This document shows, piece by piece, positions 37,419 to 50,669 of a stretch of 64,000 nt of DNA (within the stretch, counting starts at the first letter, position 1; the number at the start of each line of letters is the position of its first letter). The notes under the pieces were generated by a model. The model saw only the letters and a program-made list of their open reading frames with translations, searched no databases and was not told where the DNA came from. The position numbers and the translations under genes are program-made. Origin of the DNA: Sulfuritalea hydrogenivorans sk43H. GTDB lineage: Bacteria; Pseudomonadota; Gammaproteobacteria; Burkholderiales; Rhodocyclaceae. The stretch covers positions 1,240,001-1,304,000 of the forward strand of contig NZ_AP012547.1 of assembly GCF_000828635.1 (NCBI RefSeq), in the 5' to 3' direction.

Positions 37419-38350
37419 TGAGCATTCCCGCCAATCCATTGCAGTGGTCCATCGGCCTCGTCGGTTACGGCGAGGTCGGGCGCATCCTCGCCGAGGACTT
37501 GCGCGCGCGCGGCGTCGAAGACATTTTGGCCTACGACATCAAGTTCGGCACGGCTGACGACGCGCCGCTGCTGGCTCATGCGGCGCAATACGGCGTGCGC
37601 CCCATGACCAGCCATGCCTTCCTGGCGCGAGCCGCCGACCTGGTGATTTCCGCCGTCACGGCCGACCAGACGCTCGCGGTCGCCGTGTCCTCGGCGCCGA
37701 CTCTCAAGCCGGGCGCCTGGTTCCTCGATTTCAACTCCGCGTCCCCCGGCGCCAAGATCAAGGCCGCCGGCATCGTCGATGCGGCAGGGGGGCGCTATGT
37801 CGAGGGCGCGGTGATGACCTCGATTCCGCCCTATCGCAGCCGCGTGCCGCTGCTGCTGGGCGGGGCAGGGGCCGCCGAGCTGGCGCCGCTGCTCAAGGTG
37901 CTGGGTTTCGAGGGCAAGGTCGCCAGCGAAAAGCTCGGCGTCGCCTCCGCCACCAAGATGTGCCGCAGCGTGATGATCAAGGGCCTCGAAGCCATGGTGA
38001 TCGAAAGCTTTACCGCGGCGCGCGCCTATGATGTCGAGGACCAGGTAGTTGCCTCGCTCTACGAAACCTTCCCCGGCATCGACTGGGAAAAGCAGGGCGC
38101 CTACTTTTTCCAGCGCGTCATCGAGCATGGCCGCCGCCGCAGCGAGGAAGTGCGCGAAGTTGCCGCGACAGTACGCGAAGCCGGCCTCGTGCCGTGGTCG
38201 GCGCAGGGCACGGCGGAGCGCCAGGCCTGGGTCGCCGACCTGGCCGACGCCGGCGTGTTCGGCAAGAGGGGCAGCGCCGGCTTCGCCCGCAGCACCGACT
38301 GGCGCGTCGAGGCCGACCGCATCCTGGCCAACGTGAAGCCGAAGGACTGA
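37418..38350 (+). CDS. NAD(P)-binding oxidoreductase of the 6-phosphogluconate dehydrogenase-like (DUF1932) family
   Basis: This 310-residue protein has an N-terminal Rossmann motif GLVGYGEVGRILAEDL and the C-terminal DUF1932-type helical domain (ATKMCRSVMIKGLEAMVIESFTAARAYDVEDQV). It resembles 3-hydroxyisobutyrate dehydrogenases. It lies between ligK and ligI, yet no dehydrogenase step is known at that point. A repeat copy encodes AVSSAPTLK at 37681-37706. Confidence 0.82.
   Translation: MSIPANPLQWSIGLVGYGEVGRILAEDLRARGVEDILAYDIKFGTADDAPLLAHAAQYGVRPMTSHAFLARAADLVISAVTADQTLAVAVSSAPTLKPGAWFLDFNSASPGAKIKAAGIVDAAGGRYVEGAVMTSIPPYRSRVPLLLGGAGAAELAPLLKVLGFEGKVASEKLGVASATKMCRSVMIKGLEAMVIESFTAARAYDVEDQVVASLYETFPGIDWEKQGAYFFQRVIEHGRRRSEEVREVAATVREAGLVPWSAQGTAERQAWVADLADAGVFGKRGSAGFARSTDWRVEADRILANVKPKD
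37681..37706 (+). repeat. Dispersed 26-bp repeat, copy 10 (inside the DUF1932 gene)
   Basis: Forward copy containing GTGTCCTCGGCGCCGACTCT; encodes Ala-Val-Ser-Ser-Ala-Pro-Thr. Confidence 0.8.
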
Positions 38351-38352
38351 GG

Positions 38353-39266
38353 ATGGAATTCCAGAAAACTCCCGGCTGGCTCGACTGGTTCGCCGTCCCG
38401 TCAGCGCCGACTTTCAAGCTGCCCGCCGGCGCGGTCGACGCGCACTGCCATGTCTTTGGCCCCGGCGCCGAGTTTCCCTATGCGCCGGAGCGCAAGTACA
38501 CGCCTTGCGACGCCTCGAAAGCCCGGCTCTATGCGCTGCGCGACCACCTCGGTTTCGCCCGCAATGTCGTGGTGCAGGCCACCTGCCACGGCGCCGACAA
38601 TCGCGCCATGGTCGATGCGCTGGTGCATTCAAATGGCAAGGCCCGTGGCGTCGCCACGGTGCGGCGCACGGTGAGCGATGCCGAATTGCAGCAGATGCAC
38701 GCGGCCGGCGTGCGCGGCGTGCGTTTCAACTTCGTCAAGCGGCTGGTCGACTTCACGCCGAAGGACGAGCTCATGGAAATCGCCGCGCGCATCGCGCCGC
38801 TGGGCTGGCATGTGGTGATCTATTTCGAGGCGGTGGACCTGCCCGAACTGTGGGACTTCTTCACGGCGCTGCCGACCACCATCGTGGTCGACCACATGGG
38901 CCGCCCCGACGTGAGCAAGCCCGTCGACGGGCCCGAGTTCGAGCTCTTCGTCAAGTTCATGCGCGACTACCCGAACGTCTGGAGCAAGGTCAGTTGTCCC
39001 GAGCGCCTGAGCCTCACCGGGCCGAAGGCCTTGAATGGCGAGCAGAATGCCTATCGCGACGTGGTGCCCTTTGCCAAGCGCATCGTCGAGACCTTCCCCG
39101 ACCGCGTGCTGTGGGGCACCGACTGGCCGCACCCCAATCTCAAGGACCACATGCCCGATGACGGCCTGCTGGTCGACTTCATTCCGCACATCGCGACCAC
39201 GCCCGAATTGCAGCAAAAACTGCTGGTGGACAACCCGATGCGCCTGTATTGGCCGGAGGAAAAATA

Positions 39267-39267
<1 letters not shown>
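38353..39267 (+). CDS. ligI: 2-pyrone-4,6-dicarboxylate lactonase
   Basis: This 304-residue amidohydrolase opens the lactone ring of 2-pyrone-4,6-dicarboxylate to 4-oxalomesaconate. It has VDAHCHVFGPG (metal HxH), VVVQATCHGADN and LWGTDWPHPN. The stop overlaps the ligA GTG start. Residues 15-21 (AVPSAPT) come from a dispersed repeat copy ahead of the first barrel strand. Confidence 0.94.
38391..38416 (+). repeat. Dispersed 26-bp repeat, copy 11 (inside ligI)
   Basis: Forward copy containing CCGTCCCGTCAGCGCCGACT; encodes Ala-Val-Pro-Ser-Ala-Pro-Thr. Confidence 0.82.
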
Positions 39268-41531
<2,264 letters not shown>

Positions 41532-41554
41532 GATGAAACCTGTTGTCCGTTCCG

Positions 41555-41662
41555 CGAGCGGGCCGGCCGGGTGCTCTGCGCCGCTCATGTCACCCGTCGC
41601 CGGCTTTAGGCCGTCGCCTCCTTCTTTACTTCGCTCTGCAGAGCACCCGGCCGGCCCGTTCG
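41555..41662 (-). repeat. Structured palindromic element, unit 1
   Basis: Arms of 25 bases (41555-41579 and 41638-41662) are inverted repeats with one mismatch. Between them, on the minus strand, lie GCGAAGTAAAGAAGGAGG (41617-41634), a GC hairpin, and GGGTGACATGAGCG (41582-41595). The same two core motifs recur in unit 2 in the opposite direction, with unrelated arms. Confidence 0.8.
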
Positions 41663-41715
41663 GGACACGCCTTGGGTGTTTGGCGGTTCAGAACCGCGGG
41701 CGTACCCCGCCGCGG

Positions 41716-41805
41716 GTGGCAGGGGGCCGACATGGCGAAGTCAAGAAGGAGGATCGGGCGCAGCCCGGTCCGGGTGACATGAGCGATGGCGGCCCCCTGG
41801 CGCCC
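41716..41805 (+). repeat. Structured palindromic element, unit 2
   Basis: Arms around GGCAGGGGGCCG (41718-41729) and CGGCCCCCTGGC (41790-41801) pair, extending with mismatches to 41716-41734/41787-41805. Inside are GCGAAGTCAAGAAGGAGG (41735-41752), a CGGGC-GCA-GCCCG hairpin (41755-41767) and GGGTGACATGAGCG (41772-41785). The cores match unit 1; the stems do not match but are self-complementary. The whole 353-base ligC-AKR gap holds no convincing gene. Confidence 0.8.
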
Positions 41806-41884
41806 TCGGCACCCTCTGCCTCCCTCCAACGAACTTGGCGTGCCGTGCGTCGCGGATGCCGCAATGCGTGGTGGAACAACTGAC

Positions 41885-42886
41885 ATGCAGCATCGTCGCC
41901 TCGGCCCCTTCACGGTCTCGGCCCTCGGCCTGGGCTGCATGAACCTCAGCCATGCCTATGGAACGCCGCCGGCGCCCGAGGCGGCCGAAGCGCTGCTGCT
42001 GCGTGCGCTCGACAGCGGCATCACATTCTTCGACACCGCCGCGCTCTACGGCTTCGGCGCCAACGAGACGCTGCTCGGCCGCGTGCTCAAACCGCACCGG
42101 CACAGGATCGTGCTCGCCAGCAAATGCGGCATGACCGGGGTCAATGGCAAGCGCGTCATCGACGGCCGGCCGCAAAGCCTCAAGCGCGACTGCGAGGCCA
42201 GCCTCGCCCGCCTGCAGACCGACGTCATCGACCTCTACTACCTGCACCGCTGGGACAAGCAGGTGCCGATCGAAGACAGCATCGGCGCGCTGGCCGACTT
42301 GGTGCGCGAGGGCAAGGTGCGCAGCATCGGCTTGTCCGAAGTGTCGGCGCTGACGCTACGGCGCGCACATGCCGTGCATCCGGTCACCGCGCTGCAATCC
42401 GAGTATTCGCTATGGACGCGCGAGGCCGAAATCGCCACGCTCGCCGCCTGCCGCGAACTGGGCGTGGCCTTCGTCGCCTTCAGCCCGCTGGCGCGCGCCT
42501 TCCTCACCGACACCCTGCACGATCCGGAGGCGCAACTGGAGGCGAAGGACATCCGCCGCCAGATGCCGCGCTTCGAGCCGGCCAATTACGCGAAGAACCT
42601 CGAACTGCTGCCCGAGTACCTGCGCATTGCCGCCGAAGCCCGCTGCACGCCGGCCCAACTGGCGCTGGCCTGGCTGCTGGCGAAGGGCGAGGACATCATC
42701 CCCATCTTCGGCACGCGGACGCTTGAGCATCTCGACGAGAACGTTGCCGGTGCCGACGTGCAGCTCGATCGGAAAACGGTCGAACGGCTCGACGCCCTGA
42801 TCAACCAGCAGACCGTAAGCGGGCCGCGCTACAACACGGCCACGCAACTTGAAATCGACACCGAAACATTTCCGATCGCAGCCTAG
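41885..42886 (+). CDS. Aldo/keto reductase
   Basis: This 333-residue NADPH-dependent reductase has the catalytic tetrad in FFDTAALYG (Asp, Tyr), LASKCGM (Lys) and YYLHRWD (His). The start is taken at MQHRRLGPFTVSALGLGC; the upstream in-frame sequence runs into the structured element. It sits between ligC and the second dioxygenase pair. Aromatic aldehyde reduction is a guess; the pathway does not need it. Confidence 0.88.
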   Translation: MQHRRLGPFTVSALGLGCMNLSHAYGTPPAPEAAEALLLRALDSGITFFDTAALYGFGANETLLGRVLKPHRHRIVLASKCGMTGVNGKRVIDGRPQSLKRDCEASLARLQTDVIDLYYLHRWDKQVPIEDSIGALADLVREGKVRSIGLSEVSALTLRRAHAVHPVTALQSEYSLWTREAEIATLAACRELGVAFVAFSPLARAFLTDTLHDPEAQLEAKDIRRQMPRFEPANYAKNLELLPEYLRIAAEARCTPAQLALAWLLAKGEDIIPIFGTRTLEHLDENVAGADVQLDRKTVERLDALINQQTVSGPRYNTATQLEIDTETFPIAA

Positions 42887-42896
42887 GAGTCAGGAC

Positions 42897-43253
42897 ATGA
42901 ACAACGGCAAGCAGAAGCGCGTGATACCCGGCACCACGATGTTCGACGGCGACATGGCACGCAAGGGCTACGCCCTGAACAAGATGTGCTTTTCCTTCAA
43001 CTCGGCCGAGAACCGCGCCGAGTACCTCAAGGACAAGGAGGCCTACTGCGACAAGTACGGCCTCAACGCGCAGCAGAAGAAGGCCGTGCTGAGCCTGCAG
43101 GTGCTGGACATGCTGGCGGCCGGCGGCAACGCCTACTACCTGGCGAAGCTCGGCGGCATCTTCGGCCTCGACATGCAGGACATCGGCGCGCAGCAGACCG
43201 GCATGAGCAAGGACGAGTTCAAGGCGAAGCTCGTCGCCGCGGGGAGGAACTGA
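42897..43253 (+). CDS. Second protocatechuate 4,5-dioxygenase-type alpha subunit (PmdA-like)
   Basis: This 118-residue small subunit has VIPGTTMFDGDMARKGYALNKMCFSF and YYLAKLGGIFGLDMQDIGAQQTGMS. These resemble my memory of Comamonas PmdA more than LigA. It starts 10 bases after the aldo/keto reductase gene and ends two bases before its beta subunit. It differs clearly from the alpha subunit at 39267, so this is not a recent duplication. Confidence 0.88.
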   Translation: MNNGKQKRVIPGTTMFDGDMARKGYALNKMCFSFNSAENRAEYLKDKEAYCDKYGLNAQQKKAVLSLQVLDMLAAGGNAYYLAKLGGIFGLDMQDIGAQQTGMSKDEFKAKLVAAGRN

Positions 43254-43255
43254 TC

Positions 43256-45287
<2,032 letters not shown>

Positions 45288-45313
45288 GCCCGGCGACCCG
45301 GCACCGACTCTTG
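45288..45313 (+). repeat. Diverged copy of the dispersed repeat
   Basis: CCCGGCACCGACTCTT matches the 3' half of the repeat well and the 5' half poorly. It follows the pobA stop directly. Confidence 0.45.
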
Positions 45314-45372
45314 CGCCGAATGCCGAGATGCGATAGCATCACCGCATCACATCACGCTACGGGATCGGCATC

Positions 45373-45621
45373 ATGCGAACCACGCTCGAAATCGACGACG
45401 ATGTTCTGCATGCCGCCAAGGAGCTTTCCCGTCGCGGCGGGACAACGGCCGGGCGGGTGATTTCCGACCTGGTGCGGCAGGCGCTGACGCAACCGGCGGC
45501 AAGCACGGCCAATGGCGTCAGGGAACCGGCGGCGGTGTATGGCTTTCGCCCGTTTCCGTCGCGCGGCAGCGTGGTCACCAACGATCAGGTCGACAAGCTG
45601 CGCGACGAAGAAGGCGCCTGA
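45373..45621 (+). CDS. VapB-like antitoxin (ribbon-helix-helix type)
   Basis: This 82-residue protein opens MRTTLEIDDDVLHAAKELSRRGGTTAGRVISDLVRQAL, a ribbon-helix-helix-like DNA-binding N-terminus. Its acidic C-terminus (VDKLRDEEGA) suits toxin binding. It overlaps the PIN toxin gene by one base (TGATG), as in vapBC modules. Confidence 0.85.
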   Translation: MRTTLEIDDDVLHAAKELSRRGGTTAGRVISDLVRQALTQPAASTANGVREPAAVYGFRPFPSRGSVVTNDQVDKLRDEEGA

Positions 45622-46049
45622 TGCGCGCCTTGCTCGACGTCAATGTGCTGATCGCCCTGCTCGACAGCGATCATCTGCATCACGCGCGCGCCAGGGCGTG
45701 GCTGAAGGAGAACATCAAGGCCGGCTGGGCGTCCTGCCCGCTGACGCAGAACGGCTGCATCCGCATCATGGCGCAACCCGGCTATCCCAACGCGTTGCCA
45801 GCGGCGGCGGTGGCGGAACGCCTGACCGCCGCGACGGCGACCACGCATCACGCCTTCTGGCCGGACGCCGTCAGCATGCTCGATGCCGGACGCATTACCT
45901 GGAACGCCGTGCTCGGCGCCCGCCAGGTGACGGATGTCTATCTGCTGGCGCTGGCGGTGGAGCAGGGCGGACGGCTGGTCACGCTGGATCGGGCGGTGCC
46001 GCTGAAGGCGGTACCCGGTGCCAAAGCCCGGCATCTTGTGGTGATCTGA
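45621..46049 (+). CDS. PIN-domain toxin (VapC type)
   Basis: This 142-residue PIN domain has the first acidic residue in ALLDVNVLIALLDSDHLHH, the conserved TQNGCIRIM stretch and the last acidic cluster QVTDVYLLALAVEQGGRLVTLDRAV. It belongs to the TA-associated TIGR00028-like PIN group. It forms a pair with the antitoxin upstream. The module is bracketed by two repeat copies in opposite orientation. Confidence 0.88.
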   Translation: MRALLDVNVLIALLDSDHLHHARARAWLKENIKAGWASCPLTQNGCIRIMAQPGYPNALPAAAVAERLTAATATTHHAFWPDAVSMLDAGRITWNAVLGARQVTDVYLLALAVEQGGRLVTLDRAVPLKAVPGAKARHLVVI

Positions 46050-46119
46050 ATCCCGCATTCGACAGCCGATTGGCCGGTTGTTGCCGGGCAGTCCGCGGCA
46101 TGGTCATCGGGCAGGGTTT

Positions 46120-46145
46120 GAAGAGTCGGCGCCGGCGACACGGCG
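46120..46145 (-). repeat. Dispersed 26-bp repeat, copy 12 (intergenic)
   Basis: Reverse copy containing AAGAGTCGGCGCCGGCGACA, in the 110-base gap between the vapC-like gene and the convergent AEC gene. Confidence 0.85.
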
Positions 46146-46159
46146 CCCGGTGCCCGCAG

Positions 46160-47113
46160 CTACATCAGCCCCATGCTCTTCAGCACCACGATGCCGGCGC
46201 TGGTGAAGAACAGCGATCCGACGGTGGTCAGGGCGATGATGTTGGCCGCCAGCACGGCATTGCCGCCCATCGCGCGCACCATCACATAGCCGGCCGCCGC
46301 GCTCGGCGCCGAGGACATCAACAGCAGGATGCCGAGGTCCATGCCGCGAAAACCGAGGGCGATGCCGCCCAGCACGAACAGCAGGGGCACCGCGACCAGC
46401 TTGCCGGCGGCGGCCAGCACCGCATCGCGCGGGTCCTCGCGCAGGCTGCGAAAGTCCAGCGCGGCGCCGGTGCACAACAGGGCCAGCGGCAGGGTCATGC
46501 GCGCGAAGTATTCGCCCGACTGGATCACGATGCCGGGCAGGCGCAGCCCCGCGATCGAGATCGGCAGCGCCAGCACGATGCCGATGATCAGCGGATTCAG
46601 GGCCACCGAGCGCAGCACCTGCCCCACGTTCTGGCTGGCGTGCAGCGAGGTGCTCAGGCTGATCACCGCGAGTATGTTGAACACGATGGTGACCAGCCCG
46701 ACATAGAGCGAAGCCGCGGCCATGCCCGCGTCGCCATAGGCATTGACGCAATAGGCCAGCCCGATGATCGCCATGTTGGAACGGAACACGCCCTGCACCA
46801 CCACCCCGCGGTCGCGCGGCGCGCGCACGGCAAGGCGCGCCAGCAGTTCGCTCGCGCCCCACGCCAGCAGCGTCGCCGCGATGCCGAAGCCGATCAGCGA
46901 AAAGTTCGCCGAGGTGTCGAGGTGGGTCTTGCTCACGCTGATGAACAGCAGGGCCGGCAGGGTGACGTTGAACACCAGCCGCGAACCCACCTCGATGAAG
47001 GCGTCGTTGATCATGCCGATGCGGCGCAGCCAGCCGCCGAGGCCGAGGATCACGAAGATCGGGCCGGTGACGGAAAGCGAGAATTCGAGCGTGTCGAGGA
47101 ATTCGGAAATCAT
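46160..47113 (-). CDS. AEC-family permease (auxin efflux carrier-like)
   Basis: This 317-residue protein has about ten membrane segments (for example TGPIFVILGLGGWLRRIGMIN and MSSAPSAAAGYVMVRAMGG), the AEC/BART fold. Bacterial members carry carboxylates such as malate or malonate. It ends convergently with the toxin-antitoxin module. Substrate unknown. Confidence 0.88.
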   Translation of the reverse strand: MISEFLDTLEFSLSVTGPIFVILGLGGWLRRIGMINDAFIEVGSRLVFNVTLPALLFISVSKTHLDTSANFSLIGFGIAATLLAWGASELLARLAVRAPRDRGVVVQGVFRSNMAIIGLAYCVNAYGDAGMAAASLYVGLVTIVFNILAVISLSTSLHASQNVGQVLRSVALNPLIIGIVLALPISIAGLRLPGIVIQSGEYFARMTLPLALLCTGAALDFRSLREDPRDAVLAAAGKLVAVPLLFVLGGIALGFRGMDLGILLLMSSAPSAAAGYVMVRAMGGNAVLAANIIALTTVGSLFFTSAGIVVLKSMGLM

Positions 47114-47424
47114 CGCGCCGCACTATGACACAGTCGACTGCGGCAGGGGCGCGACGTGGTTCTGATCACTGTGAAAGTCGGCGCTGGCGGGACGGCGGCT
47201 GTTCGGTCGGAACGGCCATGCGACCGGTTAGCCGATTTAGTCAGCAATACATCGGTAAGCAGTCTGTCGCCGCGAAATTATTTCGACGGATGTCTCTCTA
47301 TGTGGTGACGGCATACTCCGGTCCCTGCCGTTCAATTGAGGTGTTGACAGTAGTTCCGAGAGATCCCGCGACCACTGCGTTATGTAGGCTCTTTCTGAGG
47401 AATAGCAGCAAATGGCAACAGCTA
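47114..47424. other. Intergenic boundary of the low-GC segment
   Basis: No gene is seen in these 311 bases. The first 85 are GC-rich and carry repeat copy 13; from about 47210 the composition drops visibly and stays lower to about 52700. This marks the likely left edge of acquired DNA. No tRNA or direct-repeat attachment site was found. Confidence 0.6.
47173..47198 (-). repeat. Dispersed 26-bp repeat, copy 13 (left border of low-GC segment)
   Basis: Reverse copy containing AAAGTCGGCGCTGGCGGGAC, intergenic, just before the composition change. Confidence 0.8.
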
Positions 47425-48909
47425 CTAATGGTCGCTAGAGCCAGGATCTGCTCCTTGGAATTTTTCGCATGCAGCACGCGTTCTCGGATATCGAATGAGT
47501 TGCTCCCAAGAGAGAGCCGGATTCACGCGCAATATGGATTCCTGACCCTTCACGCCAACCACGAATATCTTCGCGTGTCCCGATGCCGGATCGAGGCTTT
47601 TCCAAACAATATCCAGCGGCGTATCAGTGGCCTCAGCAACTATTTTCGCTAGCGCATGCCAATCCGGCGCGGTGAAAGACCTGCCTTCCGAAATGACGGT
47701 CAGCAGCTTTGCCAGGAAAGAATCTACATGCGCGAACTCAGAGCGCCGGGTAGGAGAATTCGACAAAACATCAAACGCCTCCAGTGAGGACGACGCAACC
47801 GCCTCTACCATTGAGAGAGGTGCCGGTGCCCGTACTTCGGACGTTGGTGTGACAGGGTCTGGTGCGCTTGGCGCAGCGTTCTGTACGGATTGGCTCGCCG
47901 CTTTGGCTGCACGCTTTTCGGCACGTTTCTGATCAGCTAAGGCCTGACGGTTGGCTGCCGCATCTGCATATTTCTGTAGCAACATATTCAGGCCATCAAA
48001 GTCCACACCCTCCCAAGATTTAGTCGAAGGTGGATTCTCCACCGACCAGCGAGCCGGCGAGTCATCCTCTTCATCATCGTCCTCGTCTGCCTCTCTTCGT
48101 TGGGGGCTATGCTTTTCCCTGACAAGCCATTCTGTGCGTGCTCTCGGAAATAACTTGAACCTCCCAGTCCAATCAAAGGACCCATCGAGAAGGTAGTGCG
48201 GAAGTTCCCCCGGGATGTCGACCAGAATCAAAAATCCAGAGTTGAGCAATTCAGCCACCAGAATCACCTGTTCAGCACCCCTAAAGCCCGTATCTGATTC
48301 GAGAGCTTCCTCAAATGGAAGTTCCTGCGCCACATGGAAATCCAGACAGCCGATTAGTGTCACAAGGAAGGCATCAAACGAAGCGAGGGCTCTAGGTAGT
48401 GTTTCGCGCGTGGATTGCGCAAAGCGGCCATCAGTCAGCGTTAGCCGATTCTGTGTGTCTTCCACGAAGACCGAGCGCAGGTGATTTGCACAGTGCTGCA
48501 CTAAGAGAAAGTAAATCTCGCGGAGGCCAGCTCCGCCAAATTCCCGCCGTGTCTCTTCAACTAGTTGCCCAAAGGTGAAGCTACCTCTTGCCGTACATTT
48601 GTCGATGGCTACCTCTAAGGCCGCCTCAAGGGAGTCATAGCGCTTCTGATCTTCCTGCACGGCAGCCTGGGCGACAATGCCCAAGTCGAGCACTGTGGCC
48701 GGCACGGGCACAGTGTTTGGCAGGTCTAACTTGACAAGCCTGGCACGAACTTTTCGACTGTCGGACGAGAGCGAAAAGCGCGGCCGCCTTGTAGGGATCT
48801 GAGCCGCCTCCTCGTCCAACCATTGCACGAAAGCGTTACCTTCATCGACGGCAGGCGGAGTAGTTGCAAGCCACTGGGCATCAAACCAATTGCACAACTC
48901 AGACACTAG
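47425..48909 (-). pseudogene. C-terminal part of a PLD-like gene split by an IS element
   Basis: This open stretch of about 494 codons continues the frame of the PLD fragment at 50101-50482. Removing the IS and one CTAG joins LLDDKAL to VSELCNWFDAQW without a stop. The part contains an acidic run (EADEDDDEEDDS), a Lys/Ala-rich predicted coil (QKRAEKRAAKAAS) and a flexible linker, but no domain I recognise. It could still be translated from the GTG at 48906, without its catalytic half. Codon use is lower-GC than the surroundings. Confidence 0.8.
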
Positions 48910-50100
48910 GGAATCGCTGAATAAGCCACCGCAAAATGCGACAGCGAATTGAAATCGAGACGGAATTGTGATGGCAATGTCATGTGCATTGGATAGTGGG
49001 CCGTATTCAAGCCTGGATTCGGGGAATTCTCCCGATTCCTGCTCATGCCGGACGCACCTCTCCCATCAGAGGTCGGCCCCATTTGCTGATGTTGAGCATC
49101 GCCAGCATGGCGAAAGCGCGGTTGGCATTCTTCGCCAAGCCGCGATAGCGAACCTTGGCAAATCCCCACAGGCGCTTCAAGGTAAGAAACGGGTGCTCGA
49201 CCTTGGAACGCACACTGGACTTGCGCCGGTTGGTTTCCTTGTCGGCTTCGCTCAAGGGATGATTCTTGTAGGCGCGTTTGTTGGTGAAGTCTTTCGCCTT
49301 CGGCGCAATGTCCTTGAGTCGTTCCCGCTGCTGCTTGCCCCGGTAGGCACTGTCACCGTAGAAACGGGTTTCCTCGCCATGCAGCAGGTTCGGCACTTGG
49401 TGGCTGTCATGGACATTCGCCGCAGTGACGCTCGCGCTATGAACCAGGCCCGTCTGACTGTCGGTGCCAATGTGCAGCTTCATGCCGAAGTGCCACTCGT
49501 TGCCCTTTTTGGTTTGATGCATCTCGGGGTCACGGCGTTTCTCTTGATTCTTGGTCGAGGGGGGCGCAGCGATCAGTGTGGCATCGACAATCGTGCCACC
49601 GGACAGCTTCATGCCGTTGGCCAGCAGCAATTCGCCCACCTTGGCGAACAGCGCCGCGCCCAGCTTGTGCTCTTCCATCAAGTGACGAAAGTGAAGCAAG
49701 GTCGTCGAATCGGGCGCCCGTTCGCGGCCAAAATCGAATCGGCAGAAGTCTCGAAACACGGCCACGTCGTAGAGCGCGTCTTCGCAGGCTTCGTCGCTCA
49801 GGTTGAACCAATTGGCCACGCAGTACATCCGCAGCATCCGCTCTACACCCACCGGCGGACGGCCATTCCCGGCCTTCGGGTAATGCGGCTCGATCAACGC
49901 ACAGAACTCGGCCCACGGCATCAAGCCGTCCATTCTCGCCAGAAATTCCGCCTTGCGCGTCGTTCGGCCGTGCTTCTCGAATCCTTTCACTGCCGCCAGC
50001 GTCATCTGCTTCATCGTCTTGTCTCCTGTGATCACAACCCTTTGTCTGACTCCATGACAAAGAAATCGTTCACGGCGTTTGTACCTTATTCAGCGTTTCC
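48910..50100 (-). mobile_element. IS5-family insertion sequence, intact
   Basis: The element is 1191 bp long. Its ends read GGAATCGCTGAATAAG and (reverse complement) GGAAACGCTGAATAAG, 15 of 16 matching. It is flanked by the 4-bp target duplication CTAG at 48906-48909 and 50101-50104, the YTAR target typical of IS5. One transposase gene fills it. The perfect duplication and intact transposase suggest a recent insertion. Confidence 0.95.
49043..50014 (-). CDS. IS5-family transposase
   Basis: This 323-residue DDE transposase has Asp144 (TIVDATLIAAP), Asp221 (FYGDSAYRGK) and Glu273 (RSKVEHPF), so all catalytic residues are present. The DUF772-type N-terminal domain includes RMLRMYCVANWFNLSDEACEDALYD. 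The ATG at 50014 has AGGAGAC upstream; a GTG 21 bases earlier is possible. Confidence 0.95.
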   Translation of the reverse strand: MKQMTLAAVKGFEKHGRTTRKAEFLARMDGLMPWAEFCALIEPHYPKAGNGRPPVGVERMLRMYCVANWFNLSDEACEDALYDVAVFRDFCRFDFGRERAPDSTTLLHFRHLMEEHKLGAALFAKVGELLLANGMKLSGGTIVDATLIAAPPSTKNQEKRRDPEMHQTKKGNEWHFGMKLHIGTDSQTGLVHSASVTAANVHDSHQVPNLLHGEETRFYGDSAYRGKQQRERLKDIAPKAKDFTNKRAYKNHPLSEADKETNRRKSSVRSKVEHPFLTLKRLWGFAKVRYRGLAKNANRAFAMLAMLNISKWGRPLMGEVRPA

Positions 50101-50482
50101 CTAGCGCTTTGTCGTCCAACAGAACGCCAAGCTCGGTGCGGCCTAGGATGCCCTTTTGCGTGAGATTTGCACTGCCCAAGACCGCAAGCGAATCTGAGAT
50201 AACAGCTTTGGCGTGTATGTCGGGGATGTGGTGAATCTGGGCAAGGTTTTCGCGTACAAATGACCAAGCACTTGGGCGATCTCGCGTGGAAAGTGCCCGC
50301 AACCATTCGGTCACGTCGGAGAGCATGCGCCAATCAGTTGTGACGCTAAGAATGCGCCGCAGGTATTGAACCCCGACATAGGGGCTCACGATCCGCACTG
50401 GACCGCTGAACGCAACGCGTAAGACCGCCGAATCAAAAGGTGATTCAGTGTCGGTGTCAGAGTGGTAGAGAAGTTTCGCCAT
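50101..50482 (-). pseudogene. N-terminal catalytic part of a PLD-like gene split by an IS element
   Basis: The first 127 codons encode a phospholipase D-fold domain with a complete HKD motif (His90, Lys92, Asp97 in HAKAVISD) followed by GSANLT. Only one HKD is visible, as in dimeric PLD nucleases. The reading frame enters the IS and stops after LGKR. The intact gene would have encoded about 620 residues. Lying beside a KAP NTPase gene, it was probably a defence nuclease; that role is inference. Confidence 0.85.
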
Positions 50483-50669
50483 GATCGCCAGTAAAGACCG
50501 GTCACATTATGCGCTAGGGCATGGCTATGACGAGGAGATGGAATTCGGTATGTCCAGATTTAACGGACAACCTGACGGGCTAGTCCTCGGCCTGGACGGC
50601 CGTTGGACATGCGACTCGTTTCGTCAGCAGTCCGTCGGAAAGCCGCCGTCAACGATTGATCGCCAGCCT

